Of a stretch of DNA of 64,000 nt, positions 43,836 through 56,300 are shown piece by piece (positions within the stretch are counted from its first letter, which is position 1; each line of letters opens with the position of its first letter). The DNA comes from Prionace glauca (Eukaryota; Chordata; Chondrichthyes; Carcharhiniformes; Carcharhinidae): positions 12,327,543 through 12,391,542 of the forward strand of contig CM075761.1 in the NCBI GenBank assembly GCA_037974335.1, written 5' to 3'. The notes beneath the pieces were generated by a model. That model was not told where the DNA came from. It did no database searches and saw only the letters and a list, made by a program, of their open reading frames with translations. The translations under genes and the position numbers were made by a program.

Positions 43836-44734
43836 TTGGATACAGGTGATGGTTAGAATATTAGAAAGAATCTGAGGGACATGATAGGATGAGTAAAATA
43901 TCAAAATGAGAGGCAAATTAGTATACAAAATTCAAAAAGGGGTTAGAATAAAAAACAGTGATAAAATAGTTAACACTTTGTGTGTTCGCCTTACAGAAAG
44001 TGAAAGTTGTGAATTGGTAACAGCAATCAAGGGAAAAGCAGATGAATTGACCCCAATTGATTTGATTTTTCATCACCCTTTATTATCGAAGATTCAGGTG
44101 TGGGTTAGATCATAGAAAAACCAGAAACATAAAATGCGAGGAATGAACTAATAAAAATTAAACTCTTGCAGAATATTGTTCTTGGCTAAACTGTTGGAGT
44201 TCAGGTTAACAAATGTTTATAACCTGATGGATTTTGTTCTCGGGTCTTAAAATCACTTTGCAAGTGATGTATTGGTTTTAATTTCCCCCCACCTCCAGAT
44301 TCTGGAAAGGCCCTATTACATGGAAGATAGAATCTGCATTCTTTTACTAAAGCGTGGGAGGAGAACAAAGCAGCCAACCGCTGGTTAGCTTATCATCTCT
44401 GATATGGAACATGGTAGAAGATATTTGTAAATAAGTTACCTCATGTCACGTGGATAAGTTCAATGAAATCAGACAGGAGCAACATTGTTTATTGCAGGGG
44501 AAATCAAATTCACCCAATTAATTGAGGAAATAACATGTTTTGTGGATAAAGGCGGACCAATTGATGTACTGTACTTCCCTTTCCAGAAGTGATTTGCTAA
44601 AGTGCTGTGGTATCATTTATTGGTGAAATTGAAAGCTTAGTTCGAACGGGAAGATATTGTCATGGACAGCATTTTGACTGACTAACAGAAAGCGGAGACT
44701 CGGGATGACTAATTCTTTTTAAGGCTGGAAGTAT
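43836..44734. other. No recognised feature
   Basis: About 900 bases of AT-rich sequence. Weak resemblance to CR1 codons begins only near 44560 and is not supportable before 44735. Confidence 0.35.
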
Positions 44735-44822
44735 AGAAGTTTTGGCGTGTCACAAAGATCAGTACTGGGAATTCAGCTATTTATTATATATGTAAATGAT
44801 TTGGATGAAGGTGTTCGGAGAG
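44735..44822 (+). mobile_element. Old CR1 RT fragment cut by a CR1-D insertion
   Basis: 'tgtcacaaagatcagtactggga' and 'attatatatgtaaatgatttggatgaagg' correspond to the GVPQGSVLG and IYINDLDE codons. The fragment ends where the minus-strand CR1-D copy starts. Confidence 0.6.
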
Positions 44823-45322
44823 TTATAGAGTAATATAGGTTTACAGCATGGAACCTGGCCCCTCGGCCCAATTTGTCCATGCTGCCTTTTTTTAAACCCT
44901 AAGCGAATCCCAATTGCCTGCATTTAGCCCATATCCCTCTATGCTAATTTTACTCATCTAACAGTCAAAATGTTTTTTGAAAGACAAAATTGTTCCCACC
45001 TCTACTACTATCTCTGGCAGCTTGTTTCAGACATTCATCACCGTCTATGTGAAAAAATGTCCCTCTGGACACTTTTGTATCTCTCTCACCTTAAACTTAT
45101 GGGCTCTAGTTTTAGATTTCGATTCCCTTACCTTTGGGAATATATATTGACGATCCAGCTGATTTGTGCCCGTCATTATTTTATAGACGTCTATAAGATC
45201 ACCCCTCAGTCTTCTATGCTACACGGGAACAAAAAAATGTCCCAGCCTATCCAGCCTCTCCTTAAACTATCAAGTCCCGGTGGCGTTGGAGTAAAATCTT
45301 TTCTGCACTCTTTCTAATGAAA
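44823..45322 (-). mobile_element. CR1-D 3' fragment
   Basis: The D tail complement (ATATAGGTTTACAGCATGGA) and C-terminal domain, 500 bases, truncated at 'ttctgcactctttcta'. Confidence 0.85.
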
Positions 45323-45798
45323 GAGATATTTGTCAGATTTTATGGCGATGAATTGATGTGTAGGGAATTATGTTCGGAACAAAACTTATGGAAGCCAAAA
45401 ACATAGGCAGGGTTTATGGATCTGCCAGCTGGAGCACAAGGTGGTGGAAATGTGAAATCTGAAATTGTTAACTGTGGCAGGAAGTGTTAGAAAGAAGCAC
45501 GTTACCAAACGGTGAGAGATTTCAGACCACCAAGGAACTGAGAGTAACTGATTGCCACGATGCATGATTCAAAGGAATGCTAAATAATTTTGCAGCAATT
45601 AAATGGGGAATCAAATATCATGAGCGGGATCGTTTACAAAACCAGGCATGTTATGCTTCAGCTTGATAGGTTCAAAACAGACCAATACTGACGTTTAGTC
45701 AAATGCCCACTTTATCTTATGGGTAAATATTGGACCGGTTGGGTCGGAATCCATTGCAGTTCAGAAGGATAATAGGCTACTGCAATGAAGCAAATAAT
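45323..45798. other. Probably decayed LINE 3' sequence; no gene
   Basis: 'gccagctggagcacaaggtggtggaaatg' near 45430 resembles the terminal CR1 domain of an old copy, possibly the continuation of 44735-44822. The remainder is not recognised. Confidence 0.35.
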
Positions 45799-46168
45799 AG
45801 AACATAGAACATAGAACATTACAGCGCAGAACAGGCCCTTCGGCCCACGATGTTGCGCCGACCAGTTACAAAAACAATGACCCACTAACCTAAACCAATC
45901 CCTTTTTGTCCATAAACCTATCCACGGATCTCTTAAACGCCCCCAAACTAGGCGCATTTACAACTGTAGCAGGCAGGGCATTCCAATCCCTCACCCCCCG
46001 CTGGGTAAAGAACCTATCCCCGACATCCGTCCTGTAGCTGCCCCCCCTTAATTTAAAGTCATGCCCCCTCGTGCTAGCTTTCTCCATCCGAGGAAAAAGG
46101 CTATCACTGTCCACCCTATCTAAACCTCTAATCATCTGATATGTTTCAATAAGATCCCCTCTCAGCCA
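45799..46168 (-). mobile_element. CR1-A 3' fragment
   Basis: The minus strand encodes MIRGLDRVDSDSLFPRMEKASTRGHDFKLRGGSYRTDVGDRFFTQRGVRDWNALPATVVNAPSLGAFKRSVDRF, then the A tail (GAACATAGAACATAGAACAT on plus). Confidence 0.9.
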
Positions 46169-46830
46169 GAAATCTTCCGTGAATGTGCGTTGAAAGGATG
46201 ATTATTCGCTTGGAACAATCTAGAACTAAGGATTACCATTTAATATTAATGTGACGCTGATTAAAATGGAAATGAACATTTTTAGTATCTCAGATCGTTG
46301 TGAGTCTTTGGAACTCGCATCCTGAAAATGGTGTGAAAGTGGAATCTTTGAAACTGTTAAAAGATAGAGATGTTAGTTTAGGGAAGTTGATGTGTTACCG
46401 TTGTTAAATGGAATGCAGAATTTGGGTTATTTTCAGTTCAGTCATGATCCTATGGAGCTGAGTCGAGTGGCTGGACAGTTTGATCCTGTTTGTTATTGGT
46501 ATATTGATATTCAATCAATTTGAACGTCACTTACACAGGATTCCTCCTGAAACATCTGGAAGATGGAATGGAAATTTCAGAGCTTAATTAGAGAGTGATG
46601 AATTCAATCTCTCTGAGGGTCACTGGTGTTCAAAATTATCATTCATATCGATCAATGTGGGATGAGTCAATGAATATATTTATGACAGATTTAAGGAGAT
46701 TTTTTGATTCACAGTGGAATTAAGTGGGGAAAACTTCATAATAAGATTTGCCATAATCATATCGAATGGCAGGACATGATCGAGGGGCCGAGTGGCCTGT
46801 TGCTGCTCTATTTCATGGGACATTCACATT
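46169..46830 (+). mobile_element. Two decayed old LINE 3' ends
   Basis: 'gtgagtctttggaactcgcatcctgaaaatgg' with 'tcatgatcctatggagctgagtcgagtggctgg' (46290-46490), and 'ttgccataatcatatcgaatggcaggacatgatcgaggggccgagtggcctgttgctgctc' (46750-46810), resemble the 3' parts of old CR1-type elements with the '...atcatattgaatgg...' motif. Divergence is high. Confidence 0.45.
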
Positions 46831-48189
46831 GAATGACACATCACATTTCACATTGGAAAGAATAACATTTTGAAATATCAATTTATCCCAAAATAAATCA
46901 GGGAATAATTTTTGAAATGTTAAAACGGCCATAGCATGGGGATGGCTTTGGGTGGGCAGGGGTGTGCGGGATAGAGTTTTGAAAGAGTTTTACATGCAGT
47001 AAGACTGTCAATAAATAACTAACTTTACGGGATGGTTTACTCACTAGTTTTCCTTCGTCTGTTCAGTTCATTAATGTTCTATGTTCTAAAATTCGTGTAT
47101 CAAAGCGATGCCAGGTAATAAAACCAGTCCATAAAATAACACAGCTTAACATCACTGCTCAGCCAATCAGGTACTGCACGGAATCAAATCCCAAACAGGA
47201 TCAAGAACAGGTCCGGGATCATCACGACAGTTCGAGCAAATGGTTAAAATGAACGACAATGACACTTAGACACTGCCACTGGGTAAAAGGATTCTTTGTA
47301 AAATTTATTTAAAGAGAACATGGGTCAATTATCAACTCAATGCAATAAGAATATAAAATATTCTAAAATAGTCGCAGGAATCAATATCAGTGAATTTTCA
47401 AAAGAGTGCTGAGGAATGGAAGCGTGGAGGTAACAGCGAGTTACAGTAACCTGAAAGTGTACAGCCTGGGAGAATGACTGACTGACTGGATGGGGTCTTA
47501 GGTAAGCAGATAATATTGCAACTTATTGAGTGCATCAACTATGTTGCAGAAGTAATTGATCTTGACAAACGAATACATGATTCACTAAAGCTTGCAGCAG
47601 AGAGCGGGGCTTGGCAGCTTTGTCTGCGACCGAGGTTGTTTGGTGTAACTGTCAACATATTTCAACCACAGTCCATTTGGGGCTGTGCAAAATGTGCTGA
47701 CGAGTGGAAATTGTTGAGCAAAGTTGTGACCACTTTACAACTTTCTGCTTGAGATGGAAAATGCTGTTTGAAGTTTTCATTCTTGTTTTTTGCAGTTAAG
47801 GCGCTCCGTGTAGACAACCTGCCTCATCGGTAAAACAATGAGGGGGTTTACAGCCTCAGATACATTGAACTAAGCAGAGAATAGACTGGTGTATAACTAA
47901 ACTGGTTGCCAGTCGATTAACCGATATAATACCGGGTAACAATATGGCTGCCATGCCCGGAACTTGAATAAAAGTGAACCCCACATTATTTGTAATAGCA
48001 GAATCCTTTCATTGCTGGCTCACTGGAATGGCATAGTGTAATATCTATATGTGCAAGACACAATACCATAGAAAGTCGGCCACCTTCTGGAAGAATGTGG
48101 CAATAACATAAGGCATATGTTACAAATCCTGTAACTGCAGTCCTCTCCGCGCAGTCACTTGATTTGGCACTTCACCAATGTTTCTTTGT
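46831..48189. other. No supported feature
   Basis: About 1.35 kb of AT-rich single-copy sequence. TGTTCTATGTTCT at 47076-47088 may be a residual CR1 tail. Confidence 0.35.
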
Positions 48190-48540
48190 TAAGACCATAA
48201 GAAATAGGAGCAGGAGTAGGCCATCTAGCCCTTCGAGCCTGCCCCACCATTCAATACGATCATGGCTGATCTGAAGTTACTCAGTTCCACTTTCCCGCTT
48301 TCTCCCCATAACCCTTAATTCCCCTGCCTACCAAAAAACTATCTACCTATGTCTTTAAAATATTTAGCGAGGCAGCCTCCACCACTTCAACGGGCAGAGA
48401 ATTCCAGAGATTCACCACCCTTTGAGTCAAGAAGTTCCTCCTCAACTCCGTTCTGAACTGCTCCCCCCCCCCCTCCTTATCTTGAGGCTGTGCTCTCTAG
48501 TCCTGCTGTACTTTCTGAGCGGGAAGAATCTCTCTAGCTT
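48190..48540 (-). mobile_element. CR1-B LINE 3' fragment
   Basis: The tail complement 'agaccataagaaataggagcaggagtagg' and C-terminal codons up to the 'ttctgagcgggaagaatctctct' block. Confidence 0.88.
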
Positions 48541-48639
48541 TTCGTTGTCACTAGTTCAAAATCCTGGAACTGCCACCCCAAAAGCATTATTGTATTATCG
48601 ATACGTTGTGGATGATTGTGGTGAAGAATGCAGCTCCTG

Positions 48640-48722
48640 ATCAAGTTAAAGTGAATTTATTAGTCACAAGTGGGCTTACAGTCACACCACAACGAAGTTA
48701 CTGTGAAGTTACCTCCTTGAGG
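48640..48722 (-). repeat. Detached SINE 3' tail of the second subfamily
   Basis: 'gaatttattagtcacaagtgggcttacag...gaagttactgtgaagtt' equals the tail seen at 6060-6110; no body or head is attached. Confidence 0.65.
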
Positions 48723-49167
48723 TGAAATTAGAGATGAACGAACGATAGTTATATCTGCTAAATGAATCGATGTGTATGAGTTATCCTTTGATTTATAAAG
48801 CGATACAAAGGCACCTGGTTTATTTATTTTTTCTATCCTCCACTTTATTTCCTGTGATGTGGGTTTGCCATTATCAATCAAGAAGACTTTCTGTTCCCAA
48901 ACAGTGTTTAATCTCCTGTGAGGAATAGTTCAATTGAGTCCTGACCTGCTCATTAGGGCAAACTTATCCATTTCACTGGGAAATTCGACCTACCAAAATA
49001 CCAATTACCGTTTAAACTAACTGATGACGAGTGAAAATCCCCCTGATGTATTCCGTGTTTGCAGTCGAGGCTTTAATATTTTTTAAATCATGTCCACTGT
49101 TATTCCTCAATGGGAAAACATTTTTAGTAGGTTAGTGACGGGAAATACAAGGTGATTCCGCTTTGTG
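48723..49167. other. No recognised feature
   Basis: Single-copy AT-rich sequence; no supported gene or repeat. Confidence 0.35.
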
Positions 49168-49243
49168 TTATTGATAATATTGATGTGATCGGCGCAACTC
49201 GTGAGCCGAAGGGCCTGTTTATGCTGTAGTGTTCTATGTTCTA
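49168..49243 (+). mobile_element. CR1-A2 tail fragment
   Basis: 'attgatgtgatcggcgcaactcgtgagccgaagggcc' followed by GTGTTCTATGTTCTAT: the last ~75 bases of the A2 family. Confidence 0.8.
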
Positions 49244-50324
49244 TAATGCAGAAGCTCACTCTACTGCAGTCTTTTGGAGTCTGATCACCATTCTGAATCT
49301 AAGTAGAAACAAGGTAAAGAGAGGATGTGGGCTTTGGACTGACTTTAAAGACATAAACACATCACAGGAAATAAACTGGGCAGTAGAGGATAGGAAAAAA
49401 TGTGCCAGTTCCCTGTTCTATCGTTTATGGAAGCAAAGCATAGCTAATTTATGTCGAGTCCTTCATCGGATATGATTATCTCCCGTCCATCCCTAATTTC
49501 ATCTTAAGGAGGTGAGAAGGGAACTTTCACAGTTACTTCATTGCCCTATGAATATAAGCCTACTGGTGATTAATAAACATTTTAACTTTATCAGGGGTTG
49601 CATTCATACACTGTGTTTATACGCAGTGTCAATAATTTCAAAAGTGAGAACACATTTATTGAACGTGTTGGAGATATTCACCAGAAAGACAAAAAGTAAG
49701 CTGTAAAGGAATGGTATTCTAACATTCATCAGTCGTTCTTTTTTATTGTTGCATATTGGACCCAGCTTTGAATACTTGGAGGAAATGTGCACACATCCGG
49801 TCCTTGTTGTACAAAGGGGGCATTGAAGCACAGACAAAATGCATACACAATAATTGACGGCCTATAACAGGACTGAGACAGAATAAAAATATCAAAAACG
49901 GGCGTACAGATTGGTCTCTGTTAACTAAATAAGTGAAGGCTGAGGGGCGTCCTTTTAAAATGGATTCACAGTGGCAATTGTCGATGGCGACTCTTGAATT
50001 AAGCTGCATCTACAGTAGTCAGCATGCACCCATCCACTTTTTATTCTGCCGCGTCCTCTGAACTGCACCTATTCAAGTTTATTTATAGACATTCTGCTCT
50101 GTGTGACACTCTCACACACGGAGGTTAACCACATTGTGCAAAATTAATGTTGCATTCAGCAGGGCACGCACGCAGAATGGTGTCATACTTTCCACAACAC
50201 AGCTCATCATCGATTCCACGGCAACTGAAAGGGTGACAAGTCACTGGGACTGAGCTCAGGTCAGTCTGCGGCCACTCCACCTACAGTAACAATAGAGTGA
50301 CAGCAGCAACAGGCCCGTGTGACT
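49244..50324. other. 5' flank of immunoglobulin-type gene 2
   Basis: Single-copy sequence. TTTATTTATAGA at 50079-50090 is a possible TATA-like element about 240 bases upstream of the start codon; no other promoter element can be supported. Confidence 0.3.
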
Positions 50325-50379
50325 ATGGCCAAACCATTATTATCGCTGATACTGATTTTCCAAGTGTTTTGGGTTTATG
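50325..50379 (+). CDS. Leader exon of gene 2
   Basis: MAKPLLSLILIFQVFWVY is a typical signal peptide core; the exon ends in phase 1 at G|GTAAGA. The ATG is the only one in this position followed by a hydrophobic run and a donor. Confidence 0.85.
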
Positions 50380-53300
50380 GTAAGAAAATATGACCTTGTC
50401 TTCACGTGAGGTCATTTTGACCTGAACAACTGAATTTAATTTCTATTTCGGCCTGAAAAGTAAAATTGAAGAATAAATCTAACCAACAATGCTCATGGAC
50501 AACAAGGAGATTGTTATTATATTCCAGACGAATATGTTTTTTTTTTCTGAATTAAACAGCTAGGTTATCATCCCAGGTAATCAGTGTTCAGATAACAATA
50601 ATTTCTCTATTTGCAGAATTCTGTTCCTCTCTGTCTGAGAATCCCTTCGCAATCACCGCTGAAGTCGGCAAGAAGGTGGAATTATTCTGTCACTTCAGTT
50701 ACGACGTGGAGTTGGTGTCTAGCTATGCTTGGTTCAAACAGCATGTGGGTGAGGCGCCAATACCAATTAATACTACACCCTGTCCTGGGAATGATTGTAA
50801 ATTTATTTCTAAAAAAGGGAATCAGGAAAATATATTGATTCTGGAAATACGAAATGTCCAAGTGAATGATTCAAGCACCTACTACTGTGCACATATAGCT
50901 AGCTATGCACCGCCCCAGAAAGCGGCGACACTGCTGGTTGGAGGTAAGAGAGCAAGAAAAATGAATTCGGATTGTGCACAGCATTAATATTGTGGGTAAA
51001 TTGTATCACTAACTGTGTCCAAATCTGTGTCCAGATAGTTCCACCAGCGAGACGGCTGTGCTGGTATTTGCCCCGCCGGGAAAGCTGGATTTGAATGATA
51101 CTGTTCCCTTAGTGTGTTTGGTCAGTGAAGTCTCTTCCAACCACATTGCTATTTTCTGGAATATTTCCGGTAATGTCACTCAGGGATGGACTGATCCCGG
51201 GACAAAAGAGGGTGATGATGGGACATACAGCATCAGAAGTCACATCATGGTGTCGAGCGAAACCTGGAGAAGTGGTGGTGTCTGTACTTGTATTGTTCAA
51301 CTGGGGACTCCAGGGAAATATCGGACAAAAAGTGTGTCATCCCCCAAAGCAGCAGCGACTGGCACAGGTGAGTTGGTGACTTCCAGGGATCAGTTCTGGA
51401 CTTTTGCTGTTTGTAGTTGGGGGAAAATTTGAAGGAACGTGGAGAAAAATGATCTGAATAATAAGTTTGTAGATTTCACAAAAGTGATGGAGTTGCAGAC
51501 AGTGAACAGGATTATCCGAGGATAGAGGAAAATATAGAATAGTTGAAGATTTGGGTGGAGAAATGGCAGATGGATTTTAATCTGGATAAATGTGAGGTTA
51601 TGGATTTTGGAAGGCCCGATGCATGTAGGTATTATACAGTATATGGTAGTACCCTTAGGATTATTGGCAGGAAGATACATTTGGGCGCACATGCCCAGCG
51701 ATAACTGAAAGTGGCAAAGCAGGTGGATAAGGTGGTCAAGAAGGCATACGTCATGTTTGCCTTCATCGCTTGGTGCATTGAGTCTAAAAATGGGCAGGTC
51801 AAGCGGCAGCTACACAGAACCATAGTTAGGCCTCATCTGGAATATTGCAATCAAAATGTATGGAACCAGAGGGTAGAATTCGTTGGAATTAGCACAGAAA
51901 TAAACAACAACATTATGAAGGAAACGTCTGTTGAGATAATGTTCATCATTTGCAAAGTACTGCCTGAGGCTGAGGCAGTACAATGGCAGATTTCAAAGGG
52001 AATTGGGGAGTGATCTGAAAAGAAAGCAATTGCTAGTTGAAGAGAAAAGGTAGAACAACAAGACAATGGGCTGAATGGCCTCTTTTGGCGCTGTAAGTTT
52101 CATTTATTGTTGGAGATGGAAAGGTAAACTGAACGTGTTGTTGAAAGATAGATAGATCCTGGGTGTATACAACTGAGCAATCGAGCCCACAAGCAAGGGG
52201 AGTTATTTTATGTTAAAAGGCCACGGTGAAGTTTGCAGGTTGGTCGATAGTTCCATGCACCGCTTTTTTGGGGAGGAATGAGAAGGATTGAGAAAGGGTG
52301 CTGAGTGGAATGAATGGTATTGGACAACGTCGGTCAATGTGGGAATACTGTAGGAAATGAGATTGTTCTCCTTCCAACAGAGAGAAAAAAAATGTGCTCA
52401 AGATCTTCGCGAGATTGATTAGCAAAATTTAAAAAAAAAGCCCAGAGGCAGGAGATCAGTAAGGAAACAAACACAGATTGAAGGAAATTGACAAAAAAAG
52501 TGGTAACATTAGGAGATTGTTTGTTACGCTGTGAGATTTCCGATCTGGGAAAAGTCTGAAGGGGCGATGGGAGCATTTTTGATAGTAATTTTCACAACGG
52601 GTATTGCATAAACCCTCAAAGAGGAAAAATGTGCAAGGCCATCTGGGAGATATTACAAAATGATGGACACTCACCAGATTATAAATTCATAGAATTCTAC
52701 AGTGCAGAAAGAGGCCCTTCGAGTCTGCACCGAACACAATCCCACACACGCCCTACCCCCATATCCCTACATACTATACCCACTAATCCCTCTAATCTGC
52801 ACGTCCCTGAGACACTATGGGGCAATTTCTTAGCATGGCCAATCAACCTAACCCGCACATCTTTGGACTGTGGGGGGGAAACCGGAGCACCCGGAGAAAA
52901 CCCACGCAGACAGGAGAAGAACGTGCAAACTCCACACAGACAGTGACCCGAGCCGGGAATCGAACCCAGGCCCCTGGAACTGTGAAGCAGCAGTGCTAAC
53001 CATTGCACTGCCATGCCGCCCAAATGGATCTATCAAAAAGCCAAGGCCAAAACATTCAGTCTGTTCCACTCCACGAATGTCTTTCCAAATAAACATTCAC
53101 GCAGTGCTTTCAACATTCAAACTGGTTCACTCTGAACAAGAAACTATCCTGACAGAACTGTCTGATAACTGATTGGAACTAGCAAACGTTCTGCTATTTA
53201 TTCCAATTCTTGCTGTCTAATTTCATTATCATTTGAAATTTATTTCCGCGTTCACACTCGAGTTTCAGACACCAGCATTTAAATTGGAAATGCTTACCAA

Positions 53301-56300
53301 GTGTGTGATTCCAAGAAAATAGTTACCTGATTGTTGTGAGTTTCAATAGATTAATTTCAGATTGAGGATTCGAATGTTAGAATTTGGTGTGTGTAAAATT
53401 ATTTTTAAAAATGTAAAATGCTAAGCCGAAAGCATTGCGTTATTCTGTTAAAAAGTTGGTGATCTTGTCTATGCTTAGAAAGTTAAAAAAAACACGTGGG
53501 ACTATATAGGGTCCCTGAATGAAACTTCCTTTTTTCATTGAAGTTCCAGGCAGCAATGTTTCCAAGACAACAAAGAGGCTTTTGATTTATTTTACATTCT
53601 ACCAAACACTCTAAATCAGGCACTTGAATACCAGCAACTTATTAAATTTAAGTTTGATGGTTTTGGTTCCATTCCTCTTGTAGGGAGTGTCATCGCAGCT
53701 ATAAAAATAAATGGTAGGGGGACAATAAGTGGAGAAAGCAACTCACATTTGCCTCATCCAGGCCTTAAGGGAAATCCTCATCTCAATAGAAAGGGTGCCA
53801 AACATAGAACATAGAACATTACAGTGAAGTACAGGCCCTTCGGTCCTCGATGTTGCGCTGACCAGTGGAACCAATCCAATGACCCTCTAACCTAAACTAT
53901 TCCAATGTTATCCATATGCCTATCCAATGACCATTTGAACTCCCTTAAAGTAAACAAGACGACAGAAGTTTCAGAGAGAAGAATGAATAGACAAAACAGA
54001 GCATATTCCAGAAGACACCAAACCTGGTTGTAATTTAGATAGTGATGAAATTCTAGTTTTTTTGTTAATAAGCTGGAATTCTATTCATCTTGACAGCTTT
54101 CCATTACAATCGGGTATAATTCTGTTTGCTAATAGTTAAATTGTTCACTCTTTGTTAGTTAAATAAATCGTTACTTGCTGACTTTCAAGAGTGTTAGGTA
54201 TTTTGATTTAACCACTAAATGCTGCTAAAAATTAAATCAAACTTCACAAAACTTCACCTCACTTTTACAGATAATGAAGTGAGGTATTTCTCTTTGAGTG
54301 GTTTGGTGTTAGTTCTCGGCGGGGCTGGGGACGGGCGGTGGGGTGCTGTGGGATCCACCTCTGTTTAATGACATTGACCGACCAGCTGTTTCTCAATGTT
54401 TTCTCTCTTCAGGATGGTGCAGTGTGAAAGAACACATTGTCATAATTGTCCTGGTGATTCTGGTTCTCCTTTTTATCCCTTTGTTCATTTGGGTTTGCAA
54501 AACAGACAAATCAGGTGAGAGTTAATGTTTAGAACTGACATTGGCGTTACTGTTTGTACAAAGTGATTCCCATCATGTTGTTTAATATTACTAACCACAA
54601 TTCCTTCTTTCAGGAAAACATGGCAAGGAAATCCATAATGAAAAGTGAGTAACATAACCATTTGCAAAGGTCACCCTCTCGGTGTTTAACACTGTGAGAA
54701 ATCCCGTTCAACTTCAACATTATTTCTAACGGAATGTGTTGGCATTATCCATGATATTTATGGACTGAGTCTAAAACTGTTCGAAAATACTTTTCTAAAC
54801 CAATAAGTTTAGCACAACTTCTTAATACATTTTGTCCTTATTCAGTTTTAGGTTGACAGAGAGAACATCACGACAGAAAAATTGGAAAACAGGTAAGTTG
54901 CTTTGAAATGTTGTCACAGATTAAGTATCAAATGCGTTGAATTCACAGGCTGATAAAGGCATTTCCTGCCATAAAATAGATTATTCATTAAATCTCTTCT
55001 CTGCTGGACCCATGTTGCCAACAATATACTGGAGGGTCAGTAGAAGACATACATGTTGGGAAGGCTCATCCAGTGGCAAATTGCTCTCCATAAATTATTT
55101 CTTGACAAGTGGTGTATTGAGTTCCAATTTGGATGTTTGGGTAACACTAATGAATTTTGGAGCCTTTTTTGGATTTTTTTTTCCAGTGCGGCATGATGGC
55201 ACAGTGGGTTAGCACTGCTGCCTCACAACGCCAGGGACATGGGTTTAATTCCAGTCTCGGGTCACTGTCTGTGTGGCGCCTGCACATTCTCAAAGTATCT
55301 GCGTGGGTTTCCTCCGGGTGCTCGTTTCCTCCCACAGCCCAGGGATATGCAATTTATGTAGATTGGTCATGTTAAATTGATCCTAGTGTCAGGGGGATTG
55401 GCAGGGTAAATGTGTGGAGTCATGGGAATTGGGCTGGATCGGATTATGGTCGGTGCAGACTCAATGGGCCGAATGGCGCCCTTCTGCACTGTAGGGATTC
55501 TGTGATTCTGTGAAAGGTCGGGACAATTGGTGTCCTGTGCTATTGGTGCATTGAATGATAGTTGGGTTCCTACGTGTCTGGAATCATATAATCCCAATAG
55601 TACAGAGGAAGCTATTCTGCTCATCGAATCTGAACCAACAGCAATCCCACCCACACCCCATCCCTGTCACACCGCATATTTGCCCCATTAATCCCCTTAA
55701 CCTATTCTTCCCGGGACACGCATGGCCAATCAACCTGTCCTGCACACGCTTGGAGTGTGGGAGGAAACCGGAGCATCTGGGCCAAACTAACACAGGCATG
55801 GGGAGAATGTGCAAACTCAGACAGTGAGCCACGCCAGGAATCGAACCAGGTTCCCGGAGCTGTGAGGCAGCAGTGCTAACCACTGTGCCACCCTAATTAA
55901 TGATTAAGTATCCAAATTAGGAAAGTATTCAAGGTGAAATCTCAAACTTCAATCCACAGGTGATCGTGGTCAAAGACAGACACTGGGAAGACAAAACGAT
56001 ACATCACGGGTAAGTGATTCTGGTAATATTGAACAGAATATTGGTGATTTTATTCGAATAAAGTGAAGGATATCCATGCTATATATTCCATGTGGTTAAC
56101 AGAGAGCAGGTCACAGTCCAAAACATCTAAATTTGTTTCAAATCAAAATCATCCTCATAAACTGAGAATCAGTATATCTCCCTTTGCCTCTATTTCATCT
56201 AATCATGCACGTTATAGATTAATGTTCTGCTTCGGCTCTCTCCTTCAGATATTACAGAGGATTTCCAGCAATTCCAAAAAAAATCCACATGGCCTACCTT

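Noticed and set aside
47516-47752. Open frame of 78 codons on the plus strand
   Set aside because: No domain, splice-site context or similarity to the neighbouring receptor genes.
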